From: Reticulascus tulasneorum
Lineage: Eukaryota > Ascomycota > Sordariomycetes > Glomerellales > Reticulascaceae
Direction of reading: 5' to 3'
DNA: 64,000 nt
Assembly: GCA_001557505.1 (NCBI GenBank)
Contig: LSAX01000011.1
Span: 2,196,673 to 2,260,672, forward strand
Shown: one piece after another, positions 21,020 through 32,501 of the stretch
How positions within the stretch are numbered: position 1 is the stretch's first letter
Layout: each line of letters begins with the position of its first letter
The notes under the pieces: model-generated
Seen by the model: only the letters and a program-made list of their open reading frames with translations
Database searches by the model: none
What the model was told of the DNA's origin: nothing
Translations under genes and position numbers: made by a program

Positions 21020-22187
21020 ATGTCTTCTACAAAGCTCATTACTGTGTTCGGGTCAACTGGTGCCCAAGGAGGAAGTGTCGTCCAAGCCCTCCTCAGAGAC
21101 AAGACTGGATCTTTCAAGGTCCGAGGCATAACACGAAACCCCGACTCGGATGCTGCCAAAGCTCTTGCGATGGCTGGTGTCGAGGTCGTTCAGGCAGACG
21201 GTCTCAACAAAGCCCAGTTGATTACCGCATTTGGAGGTAGCTGGGGTGTGTTCGTCAACACGAACTCCGATGATCCGGTATACATCTAAGCTGGATGAAG
21301 CCGTCTCTAAGATGTACTTGCTAATTTCTCTTCTTTCGCAGTGTGTGTGCAAAGAGGATGGACCCACAGAAACAGACATGGGAAAGCTCTTAGTCGACGC
21401 GGCCGTGCAAGCGGGCGTCAAGCATTTTGTGTACAGCGGGATGGCCTCAGCCGCGGAAGTGACTAAGGGGGCTGTCCCTAATCAAGCATTCGATGGTGAC
21501 TACTATCTCTCGTTTATTGTCTCGAAGGATTGCTTCTAATGTGATGCAGAGAAGCACGCCATCGGCCAGTATGCTCGGTCAAAGGCATCCTTCAGCACGG
21601 TCGTGGATGTAAGCCCTGGCTGGTACATGGAGAACTGGTTTGCTCAGGACATGTCGCCACTCTTTGGCGGGTTCCCTCATATTCCCAATGACGAGGGTGG
21701 TATGACCTTCAGCTGTCCACACTGGGGCGGCAAGGACGAAGTACCGTTCATCGCCATGACTGCCGACTACGGCGACCTAGTTCATGGGGTATTCTTGAAT
21801 CCTGAAAAATATAATGGCATGCTCATCCATGGCCTCAGCCAATCCAGGGCGCTGGGAGACGTGGCAAAGGACTTTGAAACAGGTATGGCCGAATTGATGG
21901 TTCGATTTCTGAGGTGCTGACTAGAAATGGCAGTTACTGGAAAGCAGACACGGTTTGTCCCAATGAATGACTGGGAAAGATTTGAGACGTATGGTGTCAA
22001 GGCACTGGTGACGGTCCAACGCATGTTTGGCTTTTGCCAGTACTCTGGAGGGTTGTACTATGGAGTGCCCAACGACGCAGTCCTTCCCGCCGATTTGAAG
22101 GCCGCTGCCGCTGAGGCGCAGGGGAAGTCAGGCGATGACGCTAAACTCTTGACCGTGAGAGAGTTTTTCCAGCAAAACTTTGCTTAG
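21020..22187 (+). CDS. NmrA-like NAD(P)-binding family protein
   Basis: Exons 21020-21277, 21342-21495, 21550-21882 and 21934-22187 give 332 aa. The N-terminus shows the Rossmann nucleotide-binding loop of atypical short-chain dehydrogenases, TVFGSTGAQGGSVVQALL, followed by RGITRNPDSDAAKALA. The SDR catalytic Tyr-Lys pair is not in the usual place, as in NmrA/HSCARG redox-sensor proteins that bind rather than turn over the dinucleotide. The later EKHAIGQYARSKASFSTVV segment is typical of the family, as is the C-terminal PMNDWERFETYG region. The introns are 64, 54 and 51 nt. It converges on the glutathione transferase gene. The target process is not evident. Confidence 0.88.
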
Positions 22188-22397
22188 TTTCATATCTCAA
22201 GACTTCTGGGACTTTCCAATTCGACGGATCTCGAGCATCATGCAACATATTTCTTTTTAAGTATCGCGATATGGGATGTGGTTCAGTTTAGCTAGAGTCA
22301 ATTTCGAGCCGAATAATGAGACTTATTACTATGGAACTGTGCAGGTACTAAGTAAATGACGCAGGAAAGACAAGAAGTGGAAACCACGCAGGTCAGA

Positions 22398-23075
22398 CTA
22401 GGGGAGATACTGCAAAACTTTTCGACCTCCTATGCTCCACCTGTCGTGGTCCTCATCTCGCGTGGTCTCCATAATTCCCTCCTCGATCCACTGCGAAACA
22501 GCGGGATGTTCCAACAATCGGTTAGAATACTCCAAGGCTGTCGCTGACATCCGTATGCCGAAAGTCTGGATGCGAGATGCGATAGGTGCGAAGTACGCAT
22601 CTGCAGCAGAGAATTTGGAGCCAGCCAGCCAGGGACCACCGAATCGAGATAACCCTTCTTTCCAAAGCGAATCAATGCGATCGATGTCTTGCTGCAAGTC
22701 TTCACTGGGTGTTCCTAGCTCAACCCGCACTGCAACATTCATGGAGCACTGATCTCGCATGACGGAGAAACCGGAGTGCATCTCTGCTGAAATGGATCGG
22801 GCAAAAGCCCGTGCCTCGCGGTCATTCGGCCAAACTGGATATTCTTCTGCGAGATACTCGATGATGGCGAGGGAATCCCAAATGACAGTATCACCATGAT
22901 GGAGGCAAGGGACTTTGGCAGACGGCGAAAAGGCCAAGAACAATGGTTGACGCAGCCCAGCCCCAAACTCATGGAGTTTCTCTTCGAAGGGAATACCGAA
23001 GGCTTTCATCAGAACCCACGGCCTCATAGACCAAGATGAGTATTTCTTGTTTGCAATATAAAGAGTGAAACCCAT
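22398..23075 (-). CDS. Glutathione S-transferase family protein
   Basis: 225-aa intronless protein with an N-terminal thioredoxin-fold GST domain: TLYIANKKYSSWSMRPW contains the serine-rich active-site region (SSWSMRP) typical of the GST_N group found in zeta-like and bacterial YfcF-like enzymes; SAKVPCLHHGDTVIWDSLAI holds the cis-proline (VP) and the glutathione gamma-glutamyl site (DS). The C-terminal helical domain contains AGSKFSAADAYFAPI, the conserved capping-box region. The start at 23075 is the first ATG; upstream the frame opens only from GTG. Role: conjugation or thiol chemistry, substrate unknown. Confidence 0.9.
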   Translation of the reverse strand: MGFTLYIANKKYSSWSMRPWVLMKAFGIPFEEKLHEFGAGLRQPLFLAFSPSAKVPCLHHGDTVIWDSLAIIEYLAEEYPVWPNDREARAFARSISAEMHSGFSVMRDQCSMNVAVRVELGTPSEDLQQDIDRIDSLWKEGLSRFGGPWLAGSKFSAADAYFAPIASRIQTFGIRMSATALEYSNRLLEHPAVSQWIEEGIMETTRDEDHDRWSIGGRKVLQYLP

Positions 23076-23957
23076 CGTGACTGATAGAAAGCACCTATGT
23101 GCCACTGTTCGTATGGAAGAGTCGCAGGGGAGAAAGTTGACAGATTGCACTGGAGAAGCTGCTAAAGCTGAGGCAACCCAGATTGATACTTGCCCCGTCG
23201 TTTGAAGGAATAAATGAGATCAGGAAGTTGATAATAATTGGAGTATATAGAGATATGTTAAAAGTTTGACGGAGTTATATGCAGCCTAAAAGGTCATTCG
23301 AATGCTTTCATGTGCGCGCCCTTTGGTTGATGCGATAATACAACCCTGCAACCTTTAGTGGGGAACACTAGTCGAAGTTGGCATCGTAATTGTCTAAGTT
23401 TAAAGAGTCCCGCGGTTGATATATTCGACCAGGACAACCCCTCTGGAAGTCACAATGCGATGAATCCGAGCAAGAATTGGGTACCTCCACACATGAGCTA
23501 TTATCGAGGATATAGCGGGAAGTCGTGAAAAGGAGATAAACCCTACTCAAAAGGCGTAATGTCCTCAATTTAGCCTGGCTAAGTCTCTTCTCCAGCGATT
23601 ATGCCAGGATGTACTTGAGTCACTGGGTCTTGAAATATGATATCAGCTGTTGCGTAACTGAACCTTCTCAAAACTCGATCAGCTCGTGGTTGGGTGACGG
23701 AGCTTCGAATCTCCACACCAGTGATTTAGGTAATGCGAGAGAAACAAAAGAGCAGGCAAGGTGCCATGCACGGATAGGTTGAGCCATAGCAGCTCATTCC
23801 TACCGTCTCTAGCAGCGGCATTAAGTGCTGCGCGTATATAACCACACTGATTCGGCGAGCCGAGTAATGGAAGTCATATGAAGACACCTCAGCCCACACA
23901 GCTGCCAGTGAGTAATGGTATGCCATGGAATGGTTTGTCTGTCGTCGCTCTTATGCC
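23076..23957. other. Intergenic, GST promoter side
   Basis: 880 bp between the GST start and the RPA43 stop. Only short unsupported frames; nothing else seen. Confidence 0.5.
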
Positions 23958-25025
23958 TCAATCCTTGTCGCCCTCCGGTTGGGTGGTCTTCCAGATATCC
24001 TGGCGAAGGGCATTCTCTTCTTGATCCTCTTCCTTGCCAAATGTCGTCACACTGAAGTCGGGTACACGCCGTCGCTCCTTTATTAAGAGGCCGCTTCTCT
24101 TTCTCCTTTTCCGATCCAACTCCTTCTGTATATCACGTTGCACAGCCACTCTCTCTCCTTCGGGGTCGAGCATGGTCCCTTCTATGCTTAGATAACCATG
24201 GTCTCCACTCACGCCGATATCGAAAGTTTTGATACGGAAACGTAATGTCCCTCGGATTTTTTCCCTCTGAGCGTCTACCCAGAATCCAGTTGCGTGGAGC
24301 TGGTTGGTGGCGGCTTGGTCATCCTCAGCCAAATACGACGCATTTTCATCCACACCGTATTCCATTGCCTCGTCGGACCCAGAGTGAACCCATCGCCATT
24401 CCGAGGGCAATCGCGCCGCCTCGATGCTAGCATTGAATTTTCCCCAGCATACCACGCCGACGTGACCTTCATTCTCAAGATTGATGGTTCCCTCCATCCA
24501 CGCTCCTCGTTGAGGGGCAAACAAATCCACATCTACGGTCACCCAACCATAGCCAACGCCAAATTCCCCAACTGAAATCAATTGTGTATGCTCGTCGTCG
24601 TTTCTTGCCGCACCTCGTCGGCCAGGCCGCTCCGAGACTGTAACGTTCCTAAAGTCAAGGAGAACACCTTTCAAAGATGGAACATAGCGGTCCAAGAGTG
24701 GCTCAAGATGCTGTTTCGCGGCTGCTGTGCAGGGTCGAGCCCAGCCGACAGGATAGAGTGGGAGATATAGCGAGACGGTTTGTGTGAAGAACGGGAAACG
24801 TGGCTTTAATGGTGTATTGGACGGCTGGTAAATCTTATACCAAGATCTTGACTTGGCTGGGAGGTTCTCGGTAAACTGGTCTGTCGAAGGCACGTCTTCG
24901 AGTTTAATCATTATCCCCTGGTCGTCTTCTTCCTTCCACATCTTGGTCTTCTTAGGACTTTTGTATCCTTCTGCATCTCTCGAATCCTCCCTCGACCGCT
25001 TCTTCTCTATTCTCTCTGGTGCCAT
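23958..25025 (-). CDS. RPA43: RNA polymerase I subunit A43
   Basis: 355-aa protein, subunit of the Pol I stalk that with A14 contacts Rrn3 for rDNA transcription. A Lys/Arg/Glu-rich N-terminus with KKRSREDSR and SPKKTK patches looks nuclear. The central RPA43-type domain runs from about residue 85: QTVSLYLPLYPVGWARP, LEPLLDRYVPSLKGVLLDF and then the OB-fold part with FGVGYGWVTVDVDLFAPQ and LENEGHVGVVCWGKFNASI. The tail is basic (RKRRKRSG). The frame is open upstream to 25178, but MAPERIEKKRSRED at 25025 is the natural start. Intronless. Confidence 0.88.
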   Translation of the reverse strand: MAPERIEKKRSREDSRDAEGYKSPKKTKMWKEEDDQGIMIKLEDVPSTDQFTENLPAKSRSWYKIYQPSNTPLKPRFPFFTQTVSLYLPLYPVGWARPCTAAAKQHLEPLLDRYVPSLKGVLLDFRNVTVSERPGRRGAARNDDEHTQLISVGEFGVGYGWVTVDVDLFAPQRGAWMEGTINLENEGHVGVVCWGKFNASIEAARLPSEWRWVHSGSDEAMEYGVDENASYLAEDDQAATNQLHATGFWVDAQREKIRGTLRFRIKTFDIGVSGDHGYLSIEGTMLDPEGERVAVQRDIQKELDRKRRKRSGLLIKERRRVPDFSVTTFGKEEDQEENALRQDIWKTTQPEGDKD

Positions 25026-25586
25026 CTCAATGTTATTGGCGAGACAAGAGCATGGCTGGAATGGTTGGTGGGTTTTGATTGACAAGACAAGATCGTGAGT
25101 TGGTGGGGTGAAATTTTTTTTTGAAATCACTGTCATAATAAAGTTACCTTCGAAGCTGGAGTGGAGACGACTCAACATGCCAATGGATGTCCTCAGGTGC
25201 AGTAATTATTATTAGGTACCCGAGTAACTTGGTCACTAGGGTAGGTACGTAGGGGTAGCTGGGCGGTACCTATGTAATTATGTAGTTACACGCTTGGGAG
25301 TTGGTACCCCCAGAGCCTTCCAAGGTACGAAAACACCGTCACGGGTATAAGTACCCAAGTCTCTACGTACCTTCGCCTGTGGGGTATTCGTACCTGCGGA
25401 TAGGTGGTCATTGCGCTTACCTAGGGAGGTAGAACTTTAAAATGCATCTTCAGGCGATTTTAGCCACCTGCAGATTACATCTCTTGGATTTCACCTTCCT
25501 CCAGCTGTCCTCCAGCTGTCCAACAACACCACACAAGGTGTGGTACCTTTGAAAACCAATTGGAAGCCTGCTATCAACCGACCAAT
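25026..25586. repeat. Intergenic cluster of GGTAC/GTACC motifs
   Basis: The divergent promoter region between RPA43 and the sugar transporter has the densest cluster of the short motif: about ten GGTAC or GTACC occurrences between 25211 and 25432, for instance TAGGGTAGGTACGTAGG at 25238-25254 and CTTACCTAGGGAGGTAG at 25416-25432. They occur in both orientations and are irregularly spaced, so this is not a simple tandem repeat. Confidence 0.6.
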
Positions 25587-27246
25587 ATGGCCCCATCAGG
25601 CATTAGACAATGCTTACATGATGTGAGCTTCTACTTGATTGTGTTGATTGCCATTACGACCCTTGGCCCATTGCAATTTGGGTTCCACTTGGTATGTCAT
25701 CCTCGTTCAAAGCTCCCTGCCTACTTCAACTGTTTTCCTCTTTCTCTAACCAAACCCTTCGTACCTCTGAGCTCCAATGCGAACTGACTAACTAACTTGC
25801 CTTCTTCTACAGGCCGAACTGAACGCGCCACAAGATGTCATCACGTGCAAAAGCAAGTCTATCTCAAGTCCCAAGTCGTCCTTTGGCAAATGGCTCCACT
25901 CCGGGAAGCCGGAGCCGCAAGGCATGCTTCCCGACTGTATTCCAATGAACAACACCGTGTTTGCGACTGTTTCCTCTATATTCACTATAGGAGGCTTGGC
26001 TGGCGCGCTCTGTGCCGGCCCTTTCGCCTCCAGACGCGGCCGACTGCCTGCAATGCGAGTGACAGCACTCCTCTATATTATTGGCGCAACCGTTGAGACC
26101 ATTGCTGGGGGAGCAGTTGTTTTGGCTATCGGCCGTTTCACGACTGGTATGGGAGCTGGTGCTGCCACCGTCATCGTTCCACTCTACATAAGCGAAATCG
26201 CGCCGCCGAAAGAGCGGGGGCTGTTCGGAGCCATGACACAAGTCTCTATCAATGTTGGTATTTTAGTCACTCAGACCTTGGGATTCTTCCTGAGCTATGG
26301 TCATGCCTGGCGCTGGATTTTGGCAGTCGGAATCGCTGTGGCTCTGGCGCAAGGTGTGGGCCTTCTTGTCGTCCCCGAAAGCCCTACCTGGTTGGCCGCG
26401 AACGGCGACGTTACGAAAGCTCGACGAACCTTGCAACGGATTCGTGGCAAAGGATTCGACATTAAGGAAGAGGTGAATGGCTGGAATGCTGGGGAAGGAG
26501 ATGATAGTGCCGAGCAGGAAGGACTCTTGTCCCAGGCACCAGAAGGTGCTCCACTTTCCCCTTCGGCCACCTCCAAGGCCCATGGAACCCATCTGGGGTT
26601 CTTCCAAGTGGTCCGAGACCCCCTTTACCGACCAGCCATTGTAGCAGTTGTTGGAATCATGTTTGCCCAGCAATTATGTGGCATCAACTCGATCATCATG
26701 TACTCCGTGTCTCTCCTGAAGGACCTGCTTCCGATAAGTTCAGCGTTGTTGACCATCTTGATATCTGTGGTCAACCTGTTCACTACCGCTGCCTGTTCGC
26801 CACTGCCAGATCGATTAGGACGAAAGACTTGTCTGCTGGTATCTATCATTGGACAAGGGACGAGCTCGCTTGTACTTGCGTTGTCGATAGTATATGGTGT
26901 CAAGATCCTTTCAGCCTTGTCCGTTCTAGCTTTTGTTGGGTTTTTTGCAGTCGGTCTAGGGCCAGTGCCGTTTATTCTCGCTTCAGAACTCGTCGGTCAA
27001 GAAGCCGTTGGAGCTACTCAGTCATGGTGTCTGGCAGCAAACTATTCCGCTACATTTTTGGTTGCACAATTCTTCCCCATCATTAATACAGCGCTGAACG
27101 ACATTCTTGGTGGGGCTGGTTGGGTATACTTTTTGTTTGCAGGCTTTGCAGCTATATTCACGCTATTTGTTGCTTGGAGAGTCCCAGAGACAAATGGGAA
27201 AAAGGATGCTGACGAGGTTTGGGGAAGAACAAGACGACTTGATTGA
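25587..27246 (+). CDS. MFS hexose-type transporter (Vps73/YBR241C-like)
   Basis: Exons 25587-25691 and 25813-27246, separated by a 121-nt intron, give 512 aa with about 12 membrane spans. Sugar-porter signatures are clear: GPLQFGFHLAELNAP in TM1 across the intron, GPFASRRGRLPAM in loop 2-3, VIVPLYISEIAPPKERG, PESPTWL before the central loop, QQLCGINSIIMYS in TM7, DRLGRKTCL in loop 8-9 and VPETNGK at the end. The central loop (about 215-245) is acidic and Ser-rich. It resembles the yeast Vps73/YBR241C/YGL104C branch, some of which is vacuolar, more than plasma-membrane hexose carriers; substrate unknown. Its stop is 28 bp from that of the next, convergent gene. Confidence 0.92.
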
Positions 27247-27274
27247 GGCGCGCGAAATTATGGATATTGGCGTA

Positions 27275-28148
27275 TTAGGAACTCTTTTGGAAGATTCTCC
27301 TGCTTCTGATCATCTGTTCCAACTGCAGAATTCCAGCTTTTACTCCATCGATGACAAAGACTTGCCTACCCAGATCCTTGCCATACTGCTCAATTGCTGT
27401 CGCACGGATGACTTCCTCCAGGCCTGCCATTCCTGCGCAGCCCATGACAACACATGCGATCTTCCCGGTACTAAGTAACTCCTTTGTCGCCGCCTTCAGT
27501 CTGTCCCGCACTTCCTCTGGCTTCACAGAATGAAAATCTCCGGCCTCCAAGCCAGTTGACTGCACCCCAGCAAACTTGGAGTTGCCGAGTTCTTCGTTCT
27601 GACCGAGGAACCTTTTGACACCATCGCTCAAGTGCTTCTCCCAGAACTTGCCAGTAGTCACAATTCCCCATTGAGGAGAAATGGAGTTGTCTGCGTAGTG
27701 TGGTAATAAAGATGTCGCCGTCAGAATACTTGCTTCAAAAATGCCCGTCACAGCAACGGTGCTGTGATACTCTCGTGAGAGCTTCTCAACGAGCGCATGG
27801 ACGCTATAACATGCGATCAGTATTCCGTCGTAATCCTCAATCTCACCACTCCTTTGGATATCTCGGAATACGGCCTCGGTGCTAGTCTCAAGATCGATGG
27901 CACCATTGATGCTCGCTGGGCTGTTGGCAGGAGCCGTGTACGTGTATATCTCAAGAGACTGTGCGTTTTCAATGTTAATGACTGAGATGGCTCTACCTAT
28001 GCAAAGTTCCGTATGGAGAGCCAAAACCACATACGTTGCTGCCACCAATTTCCATGAGGGCTTGTTCCATCCCTCGTGTCATGACGTGGGAGGAGTTCGG
28101 ATTGATCACCAGGATCTTGATATTTCGACGCAAAAGTTTAGTAGTCAT
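27275..28148 (-). CDS. DCG1: Asp/Glu/hydantoin racemase family protein (DCG1-like)
   Basis: Exons 28035-28148 and 27275-27958 (76-nt intron, GTATGT..ACAG with ATTAAC branch) give 265 aa. It begins KILVINPNSSHVMTRGMEQAL, the family's N-terminal loop. The two catalytic cysteines are in IACYSVHALVEKL and VVMGCAGMAGLEE, supporting a two-base racemase. Yeast DCG1 is co-regulated with allantoin degradation, which suggests a hydantoin or allantoin role, but that is inference. The ATG at 28148 is the first in frame. It converges on the sugar transporter with a 28-bp gap. Confidence 0.9.
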
Positions 28149-28748
28149 TGTACAGGAGCCAAAAGATGATTGGGAAACCAAATTTTCTCATTGAATTGTT
28201 TCCGAGACCACTATCAACTTTCTTTACAACGTGCTTGGCAAACGATGAGGGGCGACACACTAGTTACCTAATCCTACTCTAGAAGTACCTTGAGCGATAG
28301 ATCGGGGAGCTTCTGGACTTGCCTATAGTATGAGCATCTGCGAGAAAAGGTGAGTGCTTTGAGATTGAGTAATACTACGTATCATATGGTACAATCATGT
28401 AGCAGACTGAACATCAGCCCTCAATCTAAGAAGTGAAAGAGGTCAGGGCGCAAACCACGTTGGAAGTATAGATTACCCCGTATTGAACGAAGGTGCAGAG
28501 ATACCGAGTACTTCGTACGGACGAACAGAGATGTTGGTTGCAGGCCCAGTTTCGGGTGCCCCGCTAAATAGCCCACGTGACCAGAGCGCTCAGCCACTTG
28601 GGCTGACGATGTCGTTGCAGTAGGCGACACAACCCCCACCATCACCACAGAAGACCTGGTTCATGAGAATAGCGAAGCTGGGAGTCCATTGACCTACACA
28701 TTCTCTCGATTGTCTGACTCTATTTAACACTCTTATTGCTGCTTGGAA
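28149..28748. other. Divergent promoter region
   Basis: 600 bp between the racemase and ARP2 start codons. Nothing beyond promoter sequence recognised; TACC-type motifs at 28264 and 28286. Confidence 0.5.
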
Positions 28749-30027
28749 ATGGCGGCGCCTCCTCCAATCGGTAGGGCACTCCATCTTGACACCGTTTTGA
28801 GGAAGCTGACAATACCCCTCCACAGTCCTCGATGGAGGCACAGGGTTTCTCAAAGTGGGCTATGCCGCCCAAAACTTCCCCGAATTTCAGTATCCCTCAA
28901 TCGTTGGTCGACCCATTCTAAGAACAGAAGAGAAAGGAGACAATGATATGGTCATTAAGGATATCATGTGCGGGGACGAGGCCGCCGCTGCACGGACAAT
29001 GCTCCAGATCAGCTACCCAATGGAGAATGGCATCGTAAAGAAATGGGACGACATGCAGCATCTTTGGGATTACACGTTCTTTGAGAAGATGAAGATCGAT
29101 CCTCGTGGGAGGAAGATTTTGCTTACTGAGCCACCGATGAATCCTTTGAGGAATCGCGAGCAGATGTGTGAGGTCATGTTTGATCGGTATGGGTTTGGCG
29201 GCGTATATGTTGCTATTCAAGCCGTGCTTGCACTCTACGCGCAAGGTGTGTGTCGCATGGCTCTTAAAACCCTAGAGTATGCTAACACCCTGGCAGGTCT
29301 CAGCTCTGGAGTCGTAGTCGACTCAGGAGATGGTGTCACACATATCGTACCCGTCTACGAATCGGTCGTCCTCAACCACCTAACCCGAAGATTGGATGTT
29401 GCTGGACGAGACGTCACCCGCAATTTGATCGCTCTGCTTTTGCGCCGGGGCTACGCCCTCAACCGAACAGCCGACTTTGAGACCGTCCGACAAATCAAAG
29501 AAAAACTGTGCTACGTGTCGTACGACCTGGAATTGGACAAGCGGCTCAGCGAAGATACTACAGTATTAGTAGAGAGCTATACATTACCCGATGGCCGAGT
29601 CATACGGGTGGGCAGCGAAAGATTCGAGGCTCCCGAGTGCTTGTTCCAGCCACACTTGGTTGACTGTGAACAGCCAGGCATTGCGGAGTTTCTCTTCAAT
29701 ACGATTCAGGCCGCTGACGTTGATGTACGCTCGTCGCTTTTCAAGGCCATAGTTCTATCGGGCGGGAGCAGCATGTATCCCGGGCTGCCTTCGCGATTGG
29801 AGAAGGAGCTGAAGCAGCTGTGGTTAACCCGAGTATTAGGGGGGAATCCTGAGAGGTTGAGCAAGTTCAAGGTGAGGATAGAGGATCCTCCTCGCCGGAG
29901 ACATATGGTCTTCTTAGGAGGCGCCGTGCTGGCGAATATAATGGCGGATAAGGAGAGCATGTGGGTGACAAAGCAGGAGTGGGAGGAACAGGGTTCGAGG
30001 GTGCTGGAAAAGCTTGGCCCACGATAG
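28749..30027 (+). CDS. ARP2: Actin-related protein 2
   Basis: Subunit of the Arp2/3 complex that nucleates branched actin at endocytic sites and hyphal tips. Exons 28749-28770, 28826-29245 and 29297-30027 give 390 aa, the normal ARP2 length. The join of exons 1 and 2 yields [20 protein letters not shown], the nucleotide-binding phosphate-1 loop; [20 protein letters not shown] is the phosphate-2 loop; [18 protein letters not shown] and the [17 protein letters not shown] region complete the fold. Intron 2 is 51 nt with GTGTGT and a TGCTAAC branch; it is a multiple of three and has no stop, so it looks like coding sequence unless compared with other ARP2 proteins. Confidence 0.97.
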
Positions 30028-31121
30028 GTAGAGGACCATGAACATGTTAAATCTTGCGATAGATTCAATCTGATCAGTCCAAGGTCGATTAAACTTGCAT
30101 AACTGTGTACCCTACCCTTCCTCTTTCTCTGCTCGCATCACGCAGCTTTGACCGGGAAATGGGGCATCGACCCTCACAGTTATACTGTGCTAATCAAATA
30201 CAAATTCTCACTGTGCCAGGTATGCGGTTTCCTGCAGCACAACAAGTCGAAAGATCTAATGAGACTCATTTCGGAACCTCACACTCATCGGAATATTCAT
30301 TCCCACAGCATCAGTCGTCAACCAAAGCGCTTGCCCAGTTTGCTCCCCTCCCCTTCTCGTGCTGTTCCGTTGCTTTCATTCTCCATTGCACAAACTGGTC
30401 GCTCTGTAGCTTTATTGCGACAAACTCCACTGTCGCCGGTTGACCACCCCTCAATCTCCGCGACCCAGCCCGAACAACAGCCTTCGTTTCACATTTGGCG
30501 GCATCGGGAGCCTTCGTCATTGTACGGATCTCATAATTGTTCGCATGCACGCTGGGATAAAAGACGGGGTTCCTATCCACAACGCCGTACTGGAGTGTGC
30601 ACAACGCCTCTAGATGAACAATTCGCCACTGTAGCGATTCGCTGTCACCCATGAGCCTGACGAATCCACCATCCGCCGCCTCTGGCCCTGGTTCCGGTTC
30701 GGCGGCGAGGACCCAGACGCTAAAGAGAAGTGTTCAAGCTGCCTTCGAAGGTAAGACTAATTTTGAGTGCTTTTCTCCCCTTCGTTCGTCCCTGAACGCC
30801 GACTCATATCTATCATCCGCTTTTCTTTTCAAACTCGTCCGTTGCTTATTCTGTTTCCCTTTCGTCTGCCAAACCCATACGATACTTACCACCACTCCTC
30901 GCGTCCCGGCATTTCTCCACTACGGGCTGCAGTATCCCCGCGTATTTCTGCTTAAAGCTTAGGTCGCTGTTCGATGCTCCTAGCGCTCAGCCCCAGATCG
31001 GCGGTGAGCCTCGGGGCGAAACTCTCTATTTAAAGCCTCATTGCGGGAAAAGGACATCTATCATCTTCGCAAGTGCAAGTAGGTGTCCCTCACCTATTAC
31101 TTTGACCGTCGCATCTCTGAT
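30028..31121. other. Intergenic, SSN3 promoter
   Basis: 1.1 kb upstream of SSN3. A short frame starting ATG at 30652 (MSLTNPPSAASG) runs into a GTAAG donor near 30751 and could be a first exon or a leader ORF, but I found no matching second exon in frame. CT-rich tracts lie at 30780-30960. Confidence 0.4.
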
Positions 31122-32501
31122 ATGTGGCGAGGACATGGCTTTGGTTCGAACGGTTCCCTGAGTTAGCCAATATTTTCATATAACCCCAGGTCGTTGCTTT
31201 GCAGCTCACATGAACATACAGATCCGGCTGATCGCGGCATCGGTCACATCGGATATCAGCCCAAAGTCCGAGTCATAGACAGATACAAGGTTGTCGGTTT
31301 CATCAGTAGCGGTACCTATGGCCGTGTATACAAGGCTCTTGGCCGACAAGGGCAGTCTGGGGAATTCGCCATTAAGAAATTCAAGCCAGACAAAGAGGGA
31401 GAACAGGTTGCGTACACGGGTATCTCGCAGAGCGCCATTCGAGAAATGTCCCTATGCAGCGAGCTGAAGCATGCCAACGTCATCAAGCTTATCGAAATCA
31501 TCCTCGAGGACAAGTGCATCTTCATGGTATTTGAATATGCCGAGCATGATCTCCTCCAGATCATCCACCACCACACACAGCAACCAAGACACCCTATACC
31601 GCCATCGACGGTGAAGAGCATCATGTTCCAGCTTCTCAACGGCTGCCAGTATCTGCATGCGAACTGGGTTTTGCATCGTGACCTCAAGCCCGCAAACATC
31701 ATGGTTACATCTGCCGGCGAAGTCAAAATTGGAGACCTGGGGCTTGCACGTCGCTTCGACAAACCGCTGCATTCACTTTTCAGTGGCGATAAGGTCGTTG
31801 TCACTATATGGTACAGGGCACCGGAGTTGATACTCGGCACCCGACATTACACACCTGCAATCGACATGTGGGCTATCGGCTGCATTTTTGCAGAGCTTCT
31901 GTCACTTCGACCGATCTTCAAAGGGGAGGAAGCCAAGATGGACAGTAAAAAAACCGTACCATTCCAGCGTAATCAGATGCAGAAGATTGTGGATATCATG
32001 GGGCTTCCGACCAAAGATCGATGGCCACTTCTTACAGCGATGCCTGAGTACAGCCAGCTGGCGACTCTCCAACCGCCGATGACTTCACATCATTCACACC
32101 ACCATCATCACGCCAAGCACGGTGCAAACCTCGGGGGCTCCAACCTCGAGAAGTGGTATTACAGTACCATATCGCAAGGCGCATCTAGCAGCGCTACATC
32201 AGCGCCAGCGTCGGGTACGTTGGCATCGCTAGGTGCTGAAGGCTACCGTCTGCTGTCTAGTCTTCTTGAATACGACCCAGAGGAGCGATTAACGGCTGCA
32301 AAGGCTTTGCAGCATCCTTTCTTTAATACCGGTGACCGGCTAAATGCCAACTGCTTTGAGGGTCTGAAAATGGAGTATCCGCACCGCCGAGTCAGCCAGG
32401 ATGACAATGATATTCGCACAAGCAGCCTTCCTGGCTCAAAACGGAGTGGGTTGCAGGACGACTCGCTAGCACGGCCAGTGAAGAGAATCAAGGAGGGCTA
32501 G
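31122..32501 (+). CDS. SSN3: Cyclin-dependent kinase 8, Mediator kinase
   Basis: Kinase of the Mediator CDK8 module, nuclear, phosphorylating RNA polymerase II and transcription factors. Exons 31122-31161 and 31222-32501 (60-nt intron) give 439 aa. The kinase domain begins at RYKVVGFISSGTYGRVYKAL; FAIKKFKPDKEG holds the ATP-site lysine, SQSAIREMS replaces the PSTAIRE helix, HRDLKPANIMV is the catalytic loop, IGDLGLAR replaces DFG, and VTIWYRAPELILG is the activation segment end. GEEAKMDSKKTVPFQRNQM is diagnostic of CDK8. A histidine-rich insert lies at about residues 290-305 before the last lobe. The first exon was placed by the ATG at 31122 and an in-phase GTTAGC..ACAG intron. Confidence 0.95.

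Noticed and set aside
23680..23720. Possible tRNA B box (AGCTTCGAATCTCC)
   Set aside because: No matching A box, anticodon arm or acceptor pairing around it.
23958..25025. Functional link between the Pol I subunit gene and nearby rDNA
   Set aside because: About 35 kb apart with unrelated genes between; proximity is most simply coincidence.
30652..30960. Frame starting MSLTNPPSAASG with a GTAAG donor
   Set aside because: No acceptor gives an open second exon in phase before SSN3; could be a leader ORF only.
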